Assembly: GCA_036346255.1 (NCBI GenBank)
Contig: CM070623.1
Span: 26,356,875-26,420,874 of the forward strand
Source of the DNA: Ampelocalamus luodianensis
Lineage: Eukaryota; Streptophyta; Magnoliopsida; Poales; Poaceae
Direction of reading: 5' to 3'
Length of the DNA: 64,000 nt
Below, one piece after another: positions 37,281 to 48,937 of this stretch. Both the position numbers and the translations under genes were made by a program. Position 1 is the stretch's first letter. The number at the start of each line of letters is the position of its first letter. Below the pieces are notes generated by a model. It did no database searches and was not told where the DNA came from. It was given only the letters and a program-made list of their open reading frames with translations.

Positions 37281-39706
37281 TGTAACACCCCAGCCTGACA
37301 AAGGCCTGGAATGCTACTAAACGGACACTATAACCATTTTAATATTGATACAATTCTCTAAAATCCGACAGAACCTCCTTTGTTTAGTTACTAAACCGGA
37401 GGTTCCAACCTTTAAATATAGCATAGTTAAGTAATCCAACATCCAACATAATCAAGAGACCACCAAAACTATGCTAATCATCACTATATCTTCCAAAGCA
37501 TGCCAAACGACTACAAGCATAAACAAAAGGACATCCAAGATCCTCTAATCAACTCTATTAACAATTATTCCAAGCAGAGGGAGTAATCATAAAGAAATCT
37601 TTAAGCAAGTTTCTCTTCTACTAAATTATCAATCTATCAATTCAAATGTGAGTAGTTTGTGCCATTGTGCAAATGCTCTAAGTCTTACTCCCTCCCATGC
37701 ATGTCGTTCTTGTAAAGGGTACCTAAAACACAACAATGAGCAAGAGTGAGTCCCAAGACTCAGCAAGTACAATAAATGGCAATAATAACATAAACAACTG
37801 TAATCATCAACATCCATCTACAATCTCTATTATATACATGTCATATGCTCATGCTATGCAGGATGCTCAAGTGCACTTTCTCTTTCTCTTTATCTTTTGC
37901 ATTTTACCGGTAATGCAAAGTATGCAACCGTCGCTGCATACCCATGCCTGTGCTCGCAAGCGCAGGGACCAATTGCCCAATACTCCGCAAGTAAAGGGGA
38001 CCTCAAGCCCACACTCCACAAGTGTAGGGACCATAAGCCCATCGTTTTCATGATGGGGACCTCTTTTCAATGCCTACATTCTATGAATGTGGGGACCTCA
38101 AGCCCGTCATCTACATGACGGGGACCTCGAAAATGCTCAGTCACCACGTGACCAAGCCTCCAATATGATAGCATGATGCACATGAGCAAAACTTTAAACC
38201 ACCATAAATTTGTATTCACAACAACGTCATTCATGAATACACTTATTCATACTTCTAGCATTCATCATCGTTGACATTCATAGCACTCTAGCATTCATGA
38301 ATAGCACATATATTCATAATACTAGCAAATATGAACAATCACTCATTAATAACAATTAATCATATCTCCAGCATTCACCATTCTTAACCATACATATCAC
38401 ACTATCAACCATGCATTGCTAATATGTATCAAAATACTAGCACTCTCTATCAACCATTCATAATTATTCTATCAACCAGAGTACTTACCTTAACCGCATG
38501 AGAACGGAGGATATGCAGAGGGTGCTGCCTCCGGGACCAATCCCCCACCTAAAAAATACATTTAAAAGCTTTCTAAGACAATAGTAATGGACCAAATAAA
38601 CCATATGAGTAAGCACGAAATAGCAAAAGTTTGTAACACGACCCCGACTCCAATTTCCTAAATGCTGAACTGACCCCTCTGTAAACAGTCGTATTAAAAA
38701 ATTTGTATCTTTTAGTACAGGAGTCCAAATGAGGTGATCTTGGACTTCATTAAAAGGTTATCAAATTACCCACCTAAACCTAGTTGGTGGGCCTTCCTGA
38801 TTCGGCAATCTAATATCCTTTTTAAGCTGATTAACAAAACATCAATTTCACATCAGGTTATCTGACAGAACACTAAAACTATCATAACTTTCAGGTCGTT
38901 TGTCCAAATTTTGCCTTCTTGTGCTTCCCTGAAAGCTACGACAATTATCTACAACTTTAGTTATACTGAGATCCTCTAATTCTCTTTTTAACTAATCGCA
39001 AAAGTCAGATTACTAAAACCTGTCAAAATACTGACAGATTCGCAGAACAGTCGCACTAATAATATCATAACTTTTGCTACAGAGGTCCACAAAATACGAT
39101 CTTGCACTTCATTGAAAGCTATTGACGTCCTCTACAACTTTCTAGGAGATGACAAAGACTGATTCCACACTTAACTACATCAAAACATCCCTCTAACACG
39201 ATCTGTCCTGAGGCGATAGAAGTACCAACAAAAAACAATTAAGCGCTAAAACATCTAAACAAGGGGAAAACGAGGTTACCCTTGAAGAACCGATTACCGG
39301 GCACGATGAGCATCCACCAGCGAACTCTCCCCCCAAAGATGGTCCTGTTCCCCTCTCCTTCTTCCTCCTCCAACAGCCGGGCACCTCCAGCGTTCTCCTT
39401 CTTCTTGGCCAATCGATCTCCCGGGTGATCGCCTTCTTCCTCCAATTGGGGTGGCTATTGTTCACGGTACTGTAGCGGCGGCGGTTACTGTAGCATGCCA
39501 TGCTACAGTACCACTTCTAGGGTTTCCTTCCTCTTTTTATTGGTAGCCAGCCCCTCATGGGCCTAAATGCTGTGGGCTGGAAGCTCATAGCCCAAGTTAT
39601 CGAAATTATGCGTAAATCCCCCTCTAATCTCCTGTTAAAATATTTTTCTAATTGGTCATTGTCTCTAATTTATTTCTTCTCTCTCGAATACATTTGGGGT
39701 ATTACA
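37281..39706 (-). mobile_element. 5' LTR of element B
   Basis: 2426 bp, paired with 18774-21187. It carries the GAGTC/GACTC stem-loop (37748-37761) and the hairpin array at 38008-38137. Confidence 0.92.
38008..38137. repeat. Hairpin array with GGGGACC spacers, LTR B (right copy)
   Basis: It repeats the array at 19501-19645. The first stem now reads CCCACACT/AGTGTAGG, with one pair broken; the others are intact. The stem TATGCA/TGCATA at about 37920-37941 is perfect here and carries one change in the left copy. Confidence 0.9.
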
Positions 39707-39871
39707 CACAAGGCCCCCTCTTGGGCTCTTGGCCAAAGGCCTAGGCCCAAAACTGGAAGAACAGACGAAACGCCGAGAGTTTTCTCTTTTAAATTTTGAA
39801 TTCGAACATAATTATTTCTAAACGAAAACGGGGTATTACAATCTTGGCTTCCGAATAGCCAGGGTGCTACA

Positions 39872-42798
39872 GTACATAAAGTACTCAACAAGTCATAAAG
39901 AATAGTATGCAATTAATATCCATGCAAAGCTTGAACAAAGAATTAGTTGCATGGTTCTTTTGCAGAAAGCAGTACTGACAGTAAATAGATTGAAATACGT
40001 AATTGAAAAGAATAATAAATACATAAATAAATAATTGCTTGAAATAACCAGTGAACCTCCCGTTCACTTCCCAACCAAACCAACAAGTGAACATCGCATC
40101 CACCAAGCGAGCATCACATTCACCAAGTGAATCTCCCATTCACCTTCCAACACATTTTTATAAAGAAACTCTGCCTCTTGTATGAAATCCTTGAGCATTG
40201 TCCATAACCAAGGACACGACTGTTCAAATAGTTTTAACTCTGTAGTGGTTGTACAGCTTTAGCCACAAGAGATAAATCAACATATATTGTCCGTTCACAC
40301 ACTTTTGTAGGAGCGTGACTAAGTGATTATTACAAGACATTTACGAAGCTCCTTCCCAATCCAGTTCTGCCTGCTAAAAGGTTTCAACACTAAATATGAT
40401 CACGACCAGATAGGGCCTCCCCTCTTGCGCCATTATGAGTATACGTCCATCCCGTAACTCACGCTTCCAAAAATAGAACTAAGCTGAGACATTACTCATT
40501 AGTTGGTCAGGTCCATCCCATACTAGACATGTGGTTGTACGATATGGTCCAATTCAATGATGCACAAGATTAAGTCATTGACAAGTTACCCAGACGAGAC
40601 TACCTAATCCAAAACAATGTGGCTCACACACCCCCTTTACTACACGATCAATCGCTTGAGCATAAATCATTCTGTTCACCCAAACCAATGACAATCCCTG
40701 CCACTGCATAAAATTTTACAATAGTGGTGTCGCACCACAATTGGTACAACAGTGATATCGCACCACAATTGCATAACAATGTCATCGCACCACAATTCTA
40801 TATATTGTTAAGTCAAATTATCAATATTGAACATGTGATCATAGCCCATCGTAACTAAGCATGACTAAGCATCTCTATGATAACCCATGTTGGTGATACA
40901 AATATGTCCAACTAATATTGATAATCTTATGGTGACAAATAATTCATGATATTCAAATAATCAATGGAGGCGTAGTGACAAATAGGTGATTAACTATTCC
41001 TAAAAATATTTGGTATAAAGATAGCATGCAATTTGATATAAAATAATATAATTTTAAAATCATAGGTTCTATACGATCAAAGGACTACGACTTGCCTTGG
41101 CTTTGCTCAGTTACACTTAGATCTTCCAAGTTTGCTTCTACTTCTACTACTTGAAATAGACCGTCTAAACGAGAGAGAAAACAACACGCAAAGTACATAT
41201 TAATCCAACAAAAAATCAAAAAAAATAGCAAAACCAACTTGAAAAGAAAGAGCTCGATTTTAGATGAATTCAGGAATTTGAACGGACTAAATTGGAGTTC
41301 GAACGAAGGAGAACGGACTCTCGAAAGATTTGCCAAAAAGGAAAAAGAGAGAGAAAACATTATTCTAGATTTTAGAATTTCCTTTCAAAAGAAAATTCTA
41401 GATTACTGCATTAGCATGATGTCAGCAAGGATTTTAATTTTGTACGTAATTAAATTTCTAAAGGAAAAGAAATTTAATTACACCGACATGCGGGCCCGTG
41501 GTCTATAGACAAGGTCCACAGAAGAAAGGTTCATGGTACACGGTGCACCGGATCTATAGAATAGGGCTGATAGGTGGGTCCACGTGTCTGAGACATGGTC
41601 CACCGTGGACCAAGTCAACATGACTATTGTTTTGGTTGGACTCAGGCTGACACACGAGCAACACATGGCTTGCCACATGGTGCTGACAGTTTCGACACGT
41701 GAGCACTGAGGCTGAGGTGGCGTCTGATACGGTGGCCACGTACGGCAGCGACGGTAGAGCTCCACCAAAGGGAGAGGGAGCGATGGTGAACTCACCAAGA
41801 CATACGCAGAGGTGAGAGTAGGATGAAGGCGACCAACGGGGAGAAGGAAGTGGTGACGAGGTTCGATCTTCGATGAAGAAGGGGTTCCAGCGGAGCTCGG
41901 GCGAAACCAAAGGGACAACGATGTAGATCGAGACATTGCGAACCTAAGGATGGTGGTTATGGAACTCAGAGCTCACCAATAGTGGAGAAAAGTGGTGACG
42001 AAGATGACGGCAGGCTCAGAACTTCTCCTTGCAATTCCGACGAGAAGAGCACTCGACTTGAGGGGCGGCTAGGGTTTACGGTGGCGACGCGACACAGGGT
42101 TCAAAAGCCGAGGGTCGGGGCTGCTTTTAAAGGCGAGGAGGATAATTCGGGAAGAACACAATGGAAGCTCGTACCGGACTGGGAGACGAAGTCGGGGATA
42201 GGAGGGACACGACTAACAGGTGGGACCCACTCGTCAATGACGGTGGGACGCAGGCGAGACGCAGATGCGGCACATGGCAGGTGCACGACTGCTGGGCTAG
42301 CGAGGCTGCCATGGGCTGGGCTGGCATAGAAACGAACTAGGTCGAGAGAAAAGATTGAGCCCAAAGGAAAATCTGGAAAAAGAAAGAAGTTCTAAATTTT
42401 GGAAATTTGATTAAATAAAATCGAGTAAAAAAAGTAGCAAATAAACTCCAAAAATTCATAGAAAATTCCAGAAAATACTCTGGAACTCAAGGAACCCAAA
42501 TAAAATAGCTTTGAATTTAATTAAAGTTGAGGTTAATCACATTAAATTATTTTGATTTCTAAAAATTCAATTTAAGATTTGACTTAACCAAGAAAAATCA
42601 AATGGTCATTTTTATTTTTAAATGCTGCAAAAATGTCCACAAGAATCCAAAGAGCCATGTTTTGAAGTGGAAAATTTCTAATTTCATGTTTTGGAGTGAC
42701 TTTCCGAATTGCCAACTTTTGGAGTAGCATAGATCCAAATTTGCCAGGTATTTATAGTCAGTACATCCCTACTTGACCAAAATGCCAGACCAGAGTCA
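39872..42798 (-). mobile_element. Right part of LTR F
   Basis: The AT-rich start carries AGTAC/GTACT at 39871-39885 (its first base is shared with the end of D(+)), then two hairpins with the same CTCCC loop (40050-40068, 40127-40143), then three copies of TCGCACCACAATT (40730, 40758, 40785). A GC-richer part (41480-42360) resembles the U3 regions of A and E. Minus-strand frames there (for example 41478-41936) show no known domain. Confidence 0.55.
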
Positions 42799-44206
42799 CA
42801 TAACAATCAACACACTAGCTAACGTGCATTTGACCATCTAATACTCCTCGGCGACTCTCCTTTGTCCTTGGTGATGCTATGTTCTGTGACACTTAACAAG
42901 GGGGCTTAGTGCCGTTGCTCGTGGAGAGGATGTGGTTGAGCAGAGGGAAGGCAAGGTGACGAGGTGTGGGTGGGTTTACTTGGAGTTAGAGAAGAGATGG
43001 AAGCGACGATGGAATGGACGAGGAGTAGGAGTGGCGGCGGCGATGTAGGGCCACCACAACCACTGGGCATGGAAGTACCGACTAAGAAAAGAATCCTATA
43101 TGGACCACCTGGAACTTTGAAAGAAAGGAAAATTGTGTTTTTTGTTCCAAATTCTGAAATTGCTGCAATTCAAGCAGATTTATTTCTTTCAAAAATTCAA
43201 AATTTCTGTATTTCAATTTGACATATATATATATAATCTATACAGTGTTTAAAAAGCATGGCAATTGTGTACACTAATCACTATTCAACCTATTTTATAA
43301 ACCTATCTCAAACATGTAGATTAGAGCTACCCCAGCCTAAGATTATCAAGAAGAGGCGAAGGCAGCATGCTACTAATGATCTTATCAAAACTTATGGCAT
43401 GATGATCACACACACAGTGAGTGAGTGACTACCTTATGCACCTTATCGACACAATTAGAGCAAAGAGTTACTACTTGCAATGGGCATAATGGTGATCGCA
43501 AGCATATCTATAGAGAATTTTTATGGTACCTTCTACTACTAGAAAATGGTGGTAGTAGAAATTAAATCTGGCCATTGATTTCTTAAGGGTGTTATAGATT
43601 TTTTTATCACCCCTAAATAATCTCATACCAAACTAACTCTAACGAGTCTCATGCAATGACGTCGAAAAAAACTCACCTGCCACCACAACACCCCTGGATC
43701 ATCGATGTTCGCCGCCTATGAACCACTAAGCCATCAATAGTGATCTAGGTTCTACCTGATGATAAAACTTTTACTGAACACAAGCATTAGGCTATCGTTG
43801 AACCACTAGTTGATCAATAAGTGCAATCTTGGCTCCGACTCTCTATGATTAACTTGAATTTTTGTTGAACAACAACCATTAGGCCATTTATACCAATATG
43901 TTGGTTGCAAATTTCCGATGAACTCAAATCTATCCCTGCATCCTTGTTTCAAGTGCTTGATTCTTCCATTCATCTTTGTTTCTTAATTCCCTTTTTCTTT
44001 TGTTCTTTGTTTCAAGAATTAGTAGGTGATCGACCCCTGTCGCCGTTATCGTCCCAAATAGAGAACGTGACATGACGGCTATGGCAGCAAAAGGTATTAG
44101 GATTATGGATTTGCCAACTTTGAAAATATGTTTCCTTTGGAGAAATAAGCGTAGTTACAATTTCGCCCCTTAGAAAATTGTACTTCCTTGTACTTGTTAG
44201 AGTAGT
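42799..44206. other. Unassigned sequence between LTR F and the right CACTA unit
   Basis: No gene or recognisable element. There is a short AT run at 43221-43238 and an inverted repeat CTACTAC/GTAGTAG at about 43533-43557. The frame at 42964-43221 (85 codons) has no similarity I recognise. Confidence 0.5.
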
Positions 44207-44480
44207 CACTACAACAAAAAGGCTAATATTGGATGCCTCGTCACTGACGATTGACCAAAACCATTTGTATTACATGCAATCACAGATGGTTTTAGTTTAG
44301 AGACCGTCTGTGTTACTGGCTACGATAAAAACCATCTGTGAAGAGGTCATCTCACCGACGGTTCATATTGAAAACTGTCTGTGAAGTATCATAGACGGTT
44401 CTGAACACGAACCGTCTGTGATAATTGTATTCTTCACATACGGTTTTTAATTATAACCGTCTGTGATAATATCGCTACAG
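44207..44480 (+). repeat. Terminus and subterminal inverted repeats of the right CACTA unit
   Basis: The CACTACAACAAAAAGGC end is followed by pairs of (T)CACAGATGGTTTT with ACCGTCTGTG, and of CATAGACGGTT with AACCGTCTGTGATA, up to 44472. Confidence 0.8.
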
Positions 44481-45381
44481 CTCCCTGGTGAGTTTCTTCA
44501 TCGCCCGATGGGCTTCTTCGTCGTCGTCGTCGTCACCGATGTGTCTCTTCGTTGCATCAATGCCACTTCGGCTCCCCGATGCGCCTCTTCATCTCACGCA
44601 CCAAATTTATTCCTTATTTTATAAAAAGGATCATCCGCCATCGAAGATGATCATCCCCACATATAACTCTATACTTCTAATTAAAGCAGAAATAGCTCCC
44701 TCTTCTGTTTTCTTGTCGCCAACATTGATGGCCTACCTGGCCAGACTGTACGAGTGCCTCTCTGGTCGTATGTTGATGGATGCTGCGGAAAGACACTGTT
44801 TGTGGGGACCCCGGATTATCTCCGTATGACCGAGACTAAGCATGGTCTTAAGGACATAACCCTGGATCTCCGGTAAATGGATTCCAACTTATCTCAATCT
44901 AAATGAGAGGTTTGACTGAAAGCTAGAGCCCCGACGATCATGCGTGCCGCTCCTCTGCGAGCACTACATGATTGTCGGTTCTCCCAACAAGTCAAGCACT
45001 ACACTTAGTGAGTTAAATAGGTAGCCATGATCAGCGAGTATGACTTATACTGGCTCCCAAGATCAGCGACCAATATAACCATACTCTCGTACAACGTTGA
45101 TCACATCCATACAATACTCATACATAAATAGTACAAAAGTTATACAACACAGTTCAAAGTTTACAACTAACATTGGTGGCCGACCGGCCAAATTAAATAA
45201 GTTCGTAGCGGAAGCAAGTAAATAAACCAAAATACCAGCAGGGGTATGCCCCATAACCCATCGGCAACCGACTGGGAGTTAAGAGATAGCATACTACTCA
45301 TCAGTGTCGCCTAAATCGACACCGACAAGCTCATCGGTCTCAATATCTTCCTCACCTGTAAAAGCCAGCAAATATCTGGCT

Positions 45382-45854
45382 GAGTACAAAAGAGTACTCG
45401 CAAGTCTTACACAAATAAAAATAGTTATGCATAAGGTCATTCAAAGGAAGGGCTCATATTGGCTTAGTTTTGAGAAAGAGACGCAACACTGAACAACCTA
45501 CACATACTAGTTTTTCACGTGCCATTTCAAAATCAGATTTGAAGTAGAAGTAAAGTATGTGAATAAGTAATGAATTGAATGACAAATAAATCATACAAAT
45601 AGCAAAGTGGCTGTCCACTTTGATACAACAACAAACATGAATATCCCATTCATGACGAATACCGAGTTTACCCACAATTTTAATTCCAAGTCTAACAATA
45701 AACAGCCACAAATTTCAAGTGGTCGTCCATAACCGTGGACACGGCTATTCGAATAGATTTATACCCTGTAGGGGTGTACTACTTTACCCACACGACTTGA
45801 TTAGCCCGTAAGCCTCCAGATGCCTCTGAATATAGCATACTTCCTATGGTATGC
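45382..45854. repeat. Hairpins in LTR A (left copy)
   Basis: GAGTAC/GTACTC (45382-45399), CCGTG/CACGG (45733-45744), palindrome CTATTCGAATAG (45745-45756), GCATAC/GTATGC (45835-45854). The same set occurs in the right LTR from 55377. Confidence 0.8.
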
Positions 45855-46297
45855 CGGCCGGGTAAATCAAGATATGGTCATTTTTAGCAAGAAGATCCCA
45901 TTAGTTAAGTCCCTCAACCCAGGGCCCCTAGGAAACATAAGATGTTAACGTCTCCGTCCTATCGGCCCAAAAGGAACACATGATTTCTCGGTCCTGTGCC
46001 CTTACAATTTCACCACTGTGAGACTCAACACAACAGAACCTTCCCCCTACTTAACCATACGGCACCCATATACTGCATGTGATAGCACGAGTTTTACTTG
46101 AATTGCAACAACCCAAAGTTCGGTCCTTAATTGTCCAGACAAGTCAAACCACATACCCAACTTTCGTGCACAAAGCACCATCACTAACCAACACTTGTCC
46201 AGACCAAAAGCTCATTTAAAGTGACAAAATTTAACTCATAAAACAGATACAAAGGTCTGAAACAAAAGTATATAATGAGAGTTGTGTTTATCCCATA

Positions 46298-46320
46298 ATT
46301 GTCGGGTTATTCCCGACAAT
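46298..46320. repeat. 9-bp stem-loop in LTR A (left copy)
   Basis: ATTGTCGGG, loop TTATT, CCCGACAAT, just before GACTTGCATGGCTAAGC. Confidence 0.92.
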
Positions 46321-48937
46321 CAGACTACCGTTTCTAGACTTGCATGGCTAAGCAAAACCCGAACAATAATTTCACACATCCTATCATAAGCATTTATGTA
46401 CTAGAATAATTCATGGATAGCCACAATGACAAGATAATAGGATGTGTCTAACTATTCATCACAAAAATAGCGACATTATCAAAATAGCATGCAAGCAATT
46501 ATCATTGCGCTAACTTAACAAAAACTGGGATCAAATATGATGCAAAAGAAAGTTCAAATGATGCTTGCCTTGCTGGTAGCTTAGTTGCTCACTCTCGATC
46601 AGAGGAGTCGATATCAATAGGCTCGGAATCTATATAATTGCAATTACCGAATAAACATCGAGAAATACCTCAAAATTCAAAATGCTCAAAATGCATGATT
46701 TTTCTATAGTAGCTAAGTCATGATTTTAGATTATTTTTGGTGAAAGAATTATTTCATTTTGATTTAGTATATGAAAGTTATGGTGGTTTGAATTTCAGAT
46801 TTCAATATGCATCCATTTATGTAATTTAATTATGAGATGAAAATTCGTAGAGCAGTGGTGAGTACATGGTTTACATGGATAAATAGGCAATATTATTACA
46901 AGTTCAAAACAATTGAGTTTGCCTCAAATGGAGTTTTCATGATTTAGTTATGAATTTCTAAAGTTATCAGCATTAATAGTGTAAAAATAATGCCTCTTTG
47001 GGATCATTTTCCTCAAACTATAGTTTCCGTGACAGAGGTAAGTTTGAAACCACTTTTATAATTAAGTTTATTTGAAATAGAAATTATCAAAACTGATTTC
47101 ACTATTTTTGGAGTTTCCAAGAATTACTTATGAATTTTAAAGTTACCAGCCTTTTTCTATTGTAAAAATAATAGTGTTTATAGCTCATTTTCCAAAATAA
47201 TGCTCTCTGTTACGGAGACATGTTTGAAACCAATTTTAATATAAAGTTCATTAAAAATAAAAATTTTCAGAAGTGGTTTCATTGCTTTTGGAGTTAAAAT
47301 GAAATTATCATGCATTTTAGAAGTTAATACCAATTTTTAGTGTACAAATAAATCATTCACAGATTTTCTAAAGTCTTTATCACTTTTCCTACTCACCTAC
47401 AGCTAGCCAAAGGGGATGACAAGTGGGACCAGGGTCAAGGGTTATGACCAGTCAAGATGACTTGGTCTCGACCGAAACTAGGCTGAAAGCGTAATCCAAA
47501 GAAAACGCCTTCTAAACGAGAAAACGTAAACTAGTTCTAAGTATACTAAGAATACGTGTTTCCTTAAGAGAATACATATTTCACAATCTACACTTCCACT
47601 TACTGGCCAAATGGCCCACATGTAAATCTCAGATCTTAAACCGTTATTTCACTACGTTTACTGTTCTTGGTCCCACATGTAAGTGTCTCATCCGTTACTT
47701 CAGACAGTCATTAAATACGTAAGTGATGATTTGCCATTAATGACCAAGATTTGAGCCTTAATGGTGAGGCTGCAGTATTGTCGGTAATTCGACAATACCG
47801 TGCGGCGCTCACCGGAGCCTTGCCGACGATCCTAGCCACGGCGGCGCGCTGAGGGCATGGTTGGAACCACAACAGCTGTGCGCACCTCCAGGTAGCGGTG
47901 GCGGCGGCTACAACGGTCTAAAACGGCGGCGAGCCAGCAATGAGCGGCGGCGCATCCGTGGTGTACGTGCATGTGCAAGTTAAGCTCTGCGGTGTGCAAA
48001 CAAGCGTGCGCATAAGCTAAAGCAGTGCATACTGAAGCTCACCGAGGTTAAGGAGAGACCGGAGGAGCTTGGGGTGGGTTGGCCACAGTAAAGGCGACGG
48101 CGGCGTCAAGCTCCACGGGGGAAAGCTCCCTGGGCAACGTCACCGGAAAAAATGGAAGTAGAAATGACTTAAGAGGGTGGTGTAGATGGTGTGGCTAAAG
48201 GTAATCGAGGAATAGCTTACCAGGGTGGCAATGGGACGGTGAACAGTGCTTTCGGCCGAAAATGGGGCTAACCCAAATACAAACGCTCCTGAGAAGCAAT
48301 CAAGCAATTAGTTGAGGGGAAAGCTTAGTTAGATCCTAAGACACATCGTGACGCGAAGGAAATTGAGAGGATCTCACCGAAGATGAAGATGGTAACAAGG
48401 GTTAGTCGCGGGCGCGCTCTAGAGCCGGTGAGGACACGCCGGTGCCCTTGGATCTACAAGCAACGACATGACCTCAAGTGAGCGAAAATGAAGATGGCAT
48501 GCAAAGTAGGAGGAGAGGGACTTGGTTTCGAGGACTTTACCGAAGAACAGAGCTCAGGGGAGCTTCCCTCTCCTCGGCGGCCAGAGGAGAAGTGAGGGAA
48601 AAGGAGTGCAAGGAGCGGCTAATATTCTTGGGCAAGGACGGAGAGTGAAGCGGCGTGAGAAAGCGGAGCTCTAGGAGTGGCTGTCATGGTCGGTGGCTCA
48701 TGGTGTCGCTCACGCTAACGGAGTCCGCGGCAGAGCAGAGACGCCGCGTGGAGCTCGGGCCCTGAGCGCTTCTGCCCGAGGTTGAAGACGCCCGTGACTG
48801 GTGGGCCCAACTGGTCAGTGGCACAGGGAGCTGTGACTCGGTGCGAAAGAGGGTTTCAATCGGGACCGTTAGATGGCGAATGGATGAATGAGATTGGCGG
48901 GGATTTCGGACTGGTCAAACGATGAGGAGATCTGGGT

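Larger units (their letters stand above)
18774..39706 (-). mobile_element. LTR retrotransposon B, non-coding, split by element C
   Basis: The LTRs are 18774-21187 (3') and 37281-39706 (5'), both starting TGTAACACCCCAGCCTGAC and ending GGTATTACA on the plus strand. The target duplication CACAA is perfect (18769-18773, 39707-39711). The primer site (37267-37278) and the complement of a polypurine tract (21188-21199) set the minus orientation. Without C the element is about 9.1 kb, with about 4.3 kb of internal sequence showing no gag or pol similarity on either strand. That fits a large retrotransposon derivative mobilised in trans. Confidence 0.9.
16540..39840 (-). mobile_element. Solo LTR D(-), split by element B
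   Basis: It starts TGTAACACCCTGGCTATTCG at 16540 and ends GGGGTATTACA at 39840. The flanks are perfect ATCTT duplications (16535-16539, 39841-39845). Its own sequence is 16540-18773 plus 39712-39840, about 2.36 kb. It inserted near the right end of D(+), a relative of opposite orientation. The interior includes the hairpin array (16981-17390) and a GC-rich passage (18500-18760). No internal domain is present, so this is a solo LTR. Confidence 0.9.
11726..39871 (+). mobile_element. Solo LTR D(+), split by later insertions
   Basis: It starts TGTAATACCCGATTATTCG at 11726. The first piece runs to 16539 (including the hAT-like insertion). The last piece is 39841-39871, ending GCCAGGGTGCTACA. The flanks are GTCCA (11721-11725) and GTACA (39872-39876), a 5-bp target duplication with one change, which shows a solo LTR left by recombination. 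It is the reverse complement of the D LTRs at 16540 and 61028. About 2.3 kb remain once the insertions are removed. Confidence 0.85.
11348..42798 (-). mobile_element. LTR of gypsy family F, split by nested insertions
   Basis: The outermost host of the nest. The left piece is 11348-11725, starting TGTCGGGACCCGG. The right piece begins at 39872 and shows the same landmarks as LTRs A and E: AGTAC/GTACT stem-loop at the junction, hairpins, GCATGACTAAGCAT, then ACTTGCCTTGG. Its right limit is not fixed. I place it near 42798 (GAGTCACA), but no matching target duplication with CTCAC (11343-11347) is visible, so F may be truncated. The orientation is inferred from similarity to A. No coding sequence is recognised. 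Confidence 0.55.
44801..48937 (-). mobile_element. 3' LTR of element A, outer U3 deleted
   Basis: It matches 54796-58896 throughout, then stops at GATCTGGGT. The 572 bases corresponding to 58897-59468 are absent, as is the polypurine tract, and the sequence passes straight into the integrase tail. Confidence 0.85.

Noticed and set aside
37736..38118. Short frames across the B LTR hairpins, also present at 19339-19611
   Set aside because: They overlap the hairpin array, their ends differ between the two LTR copies, and no protein similarity is seen.
11348..42798. F as a complete solo LTR with target duplication
   Set aside because: The base after the proposed right end does not repeat CTCAC, so completeness is unproven.
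42964..43221. An 85-codon frame as a possible host gene
   Set aside because: No similarity, no intron signals or neighbouring exons found, and surrounding sequence is repeat-like.
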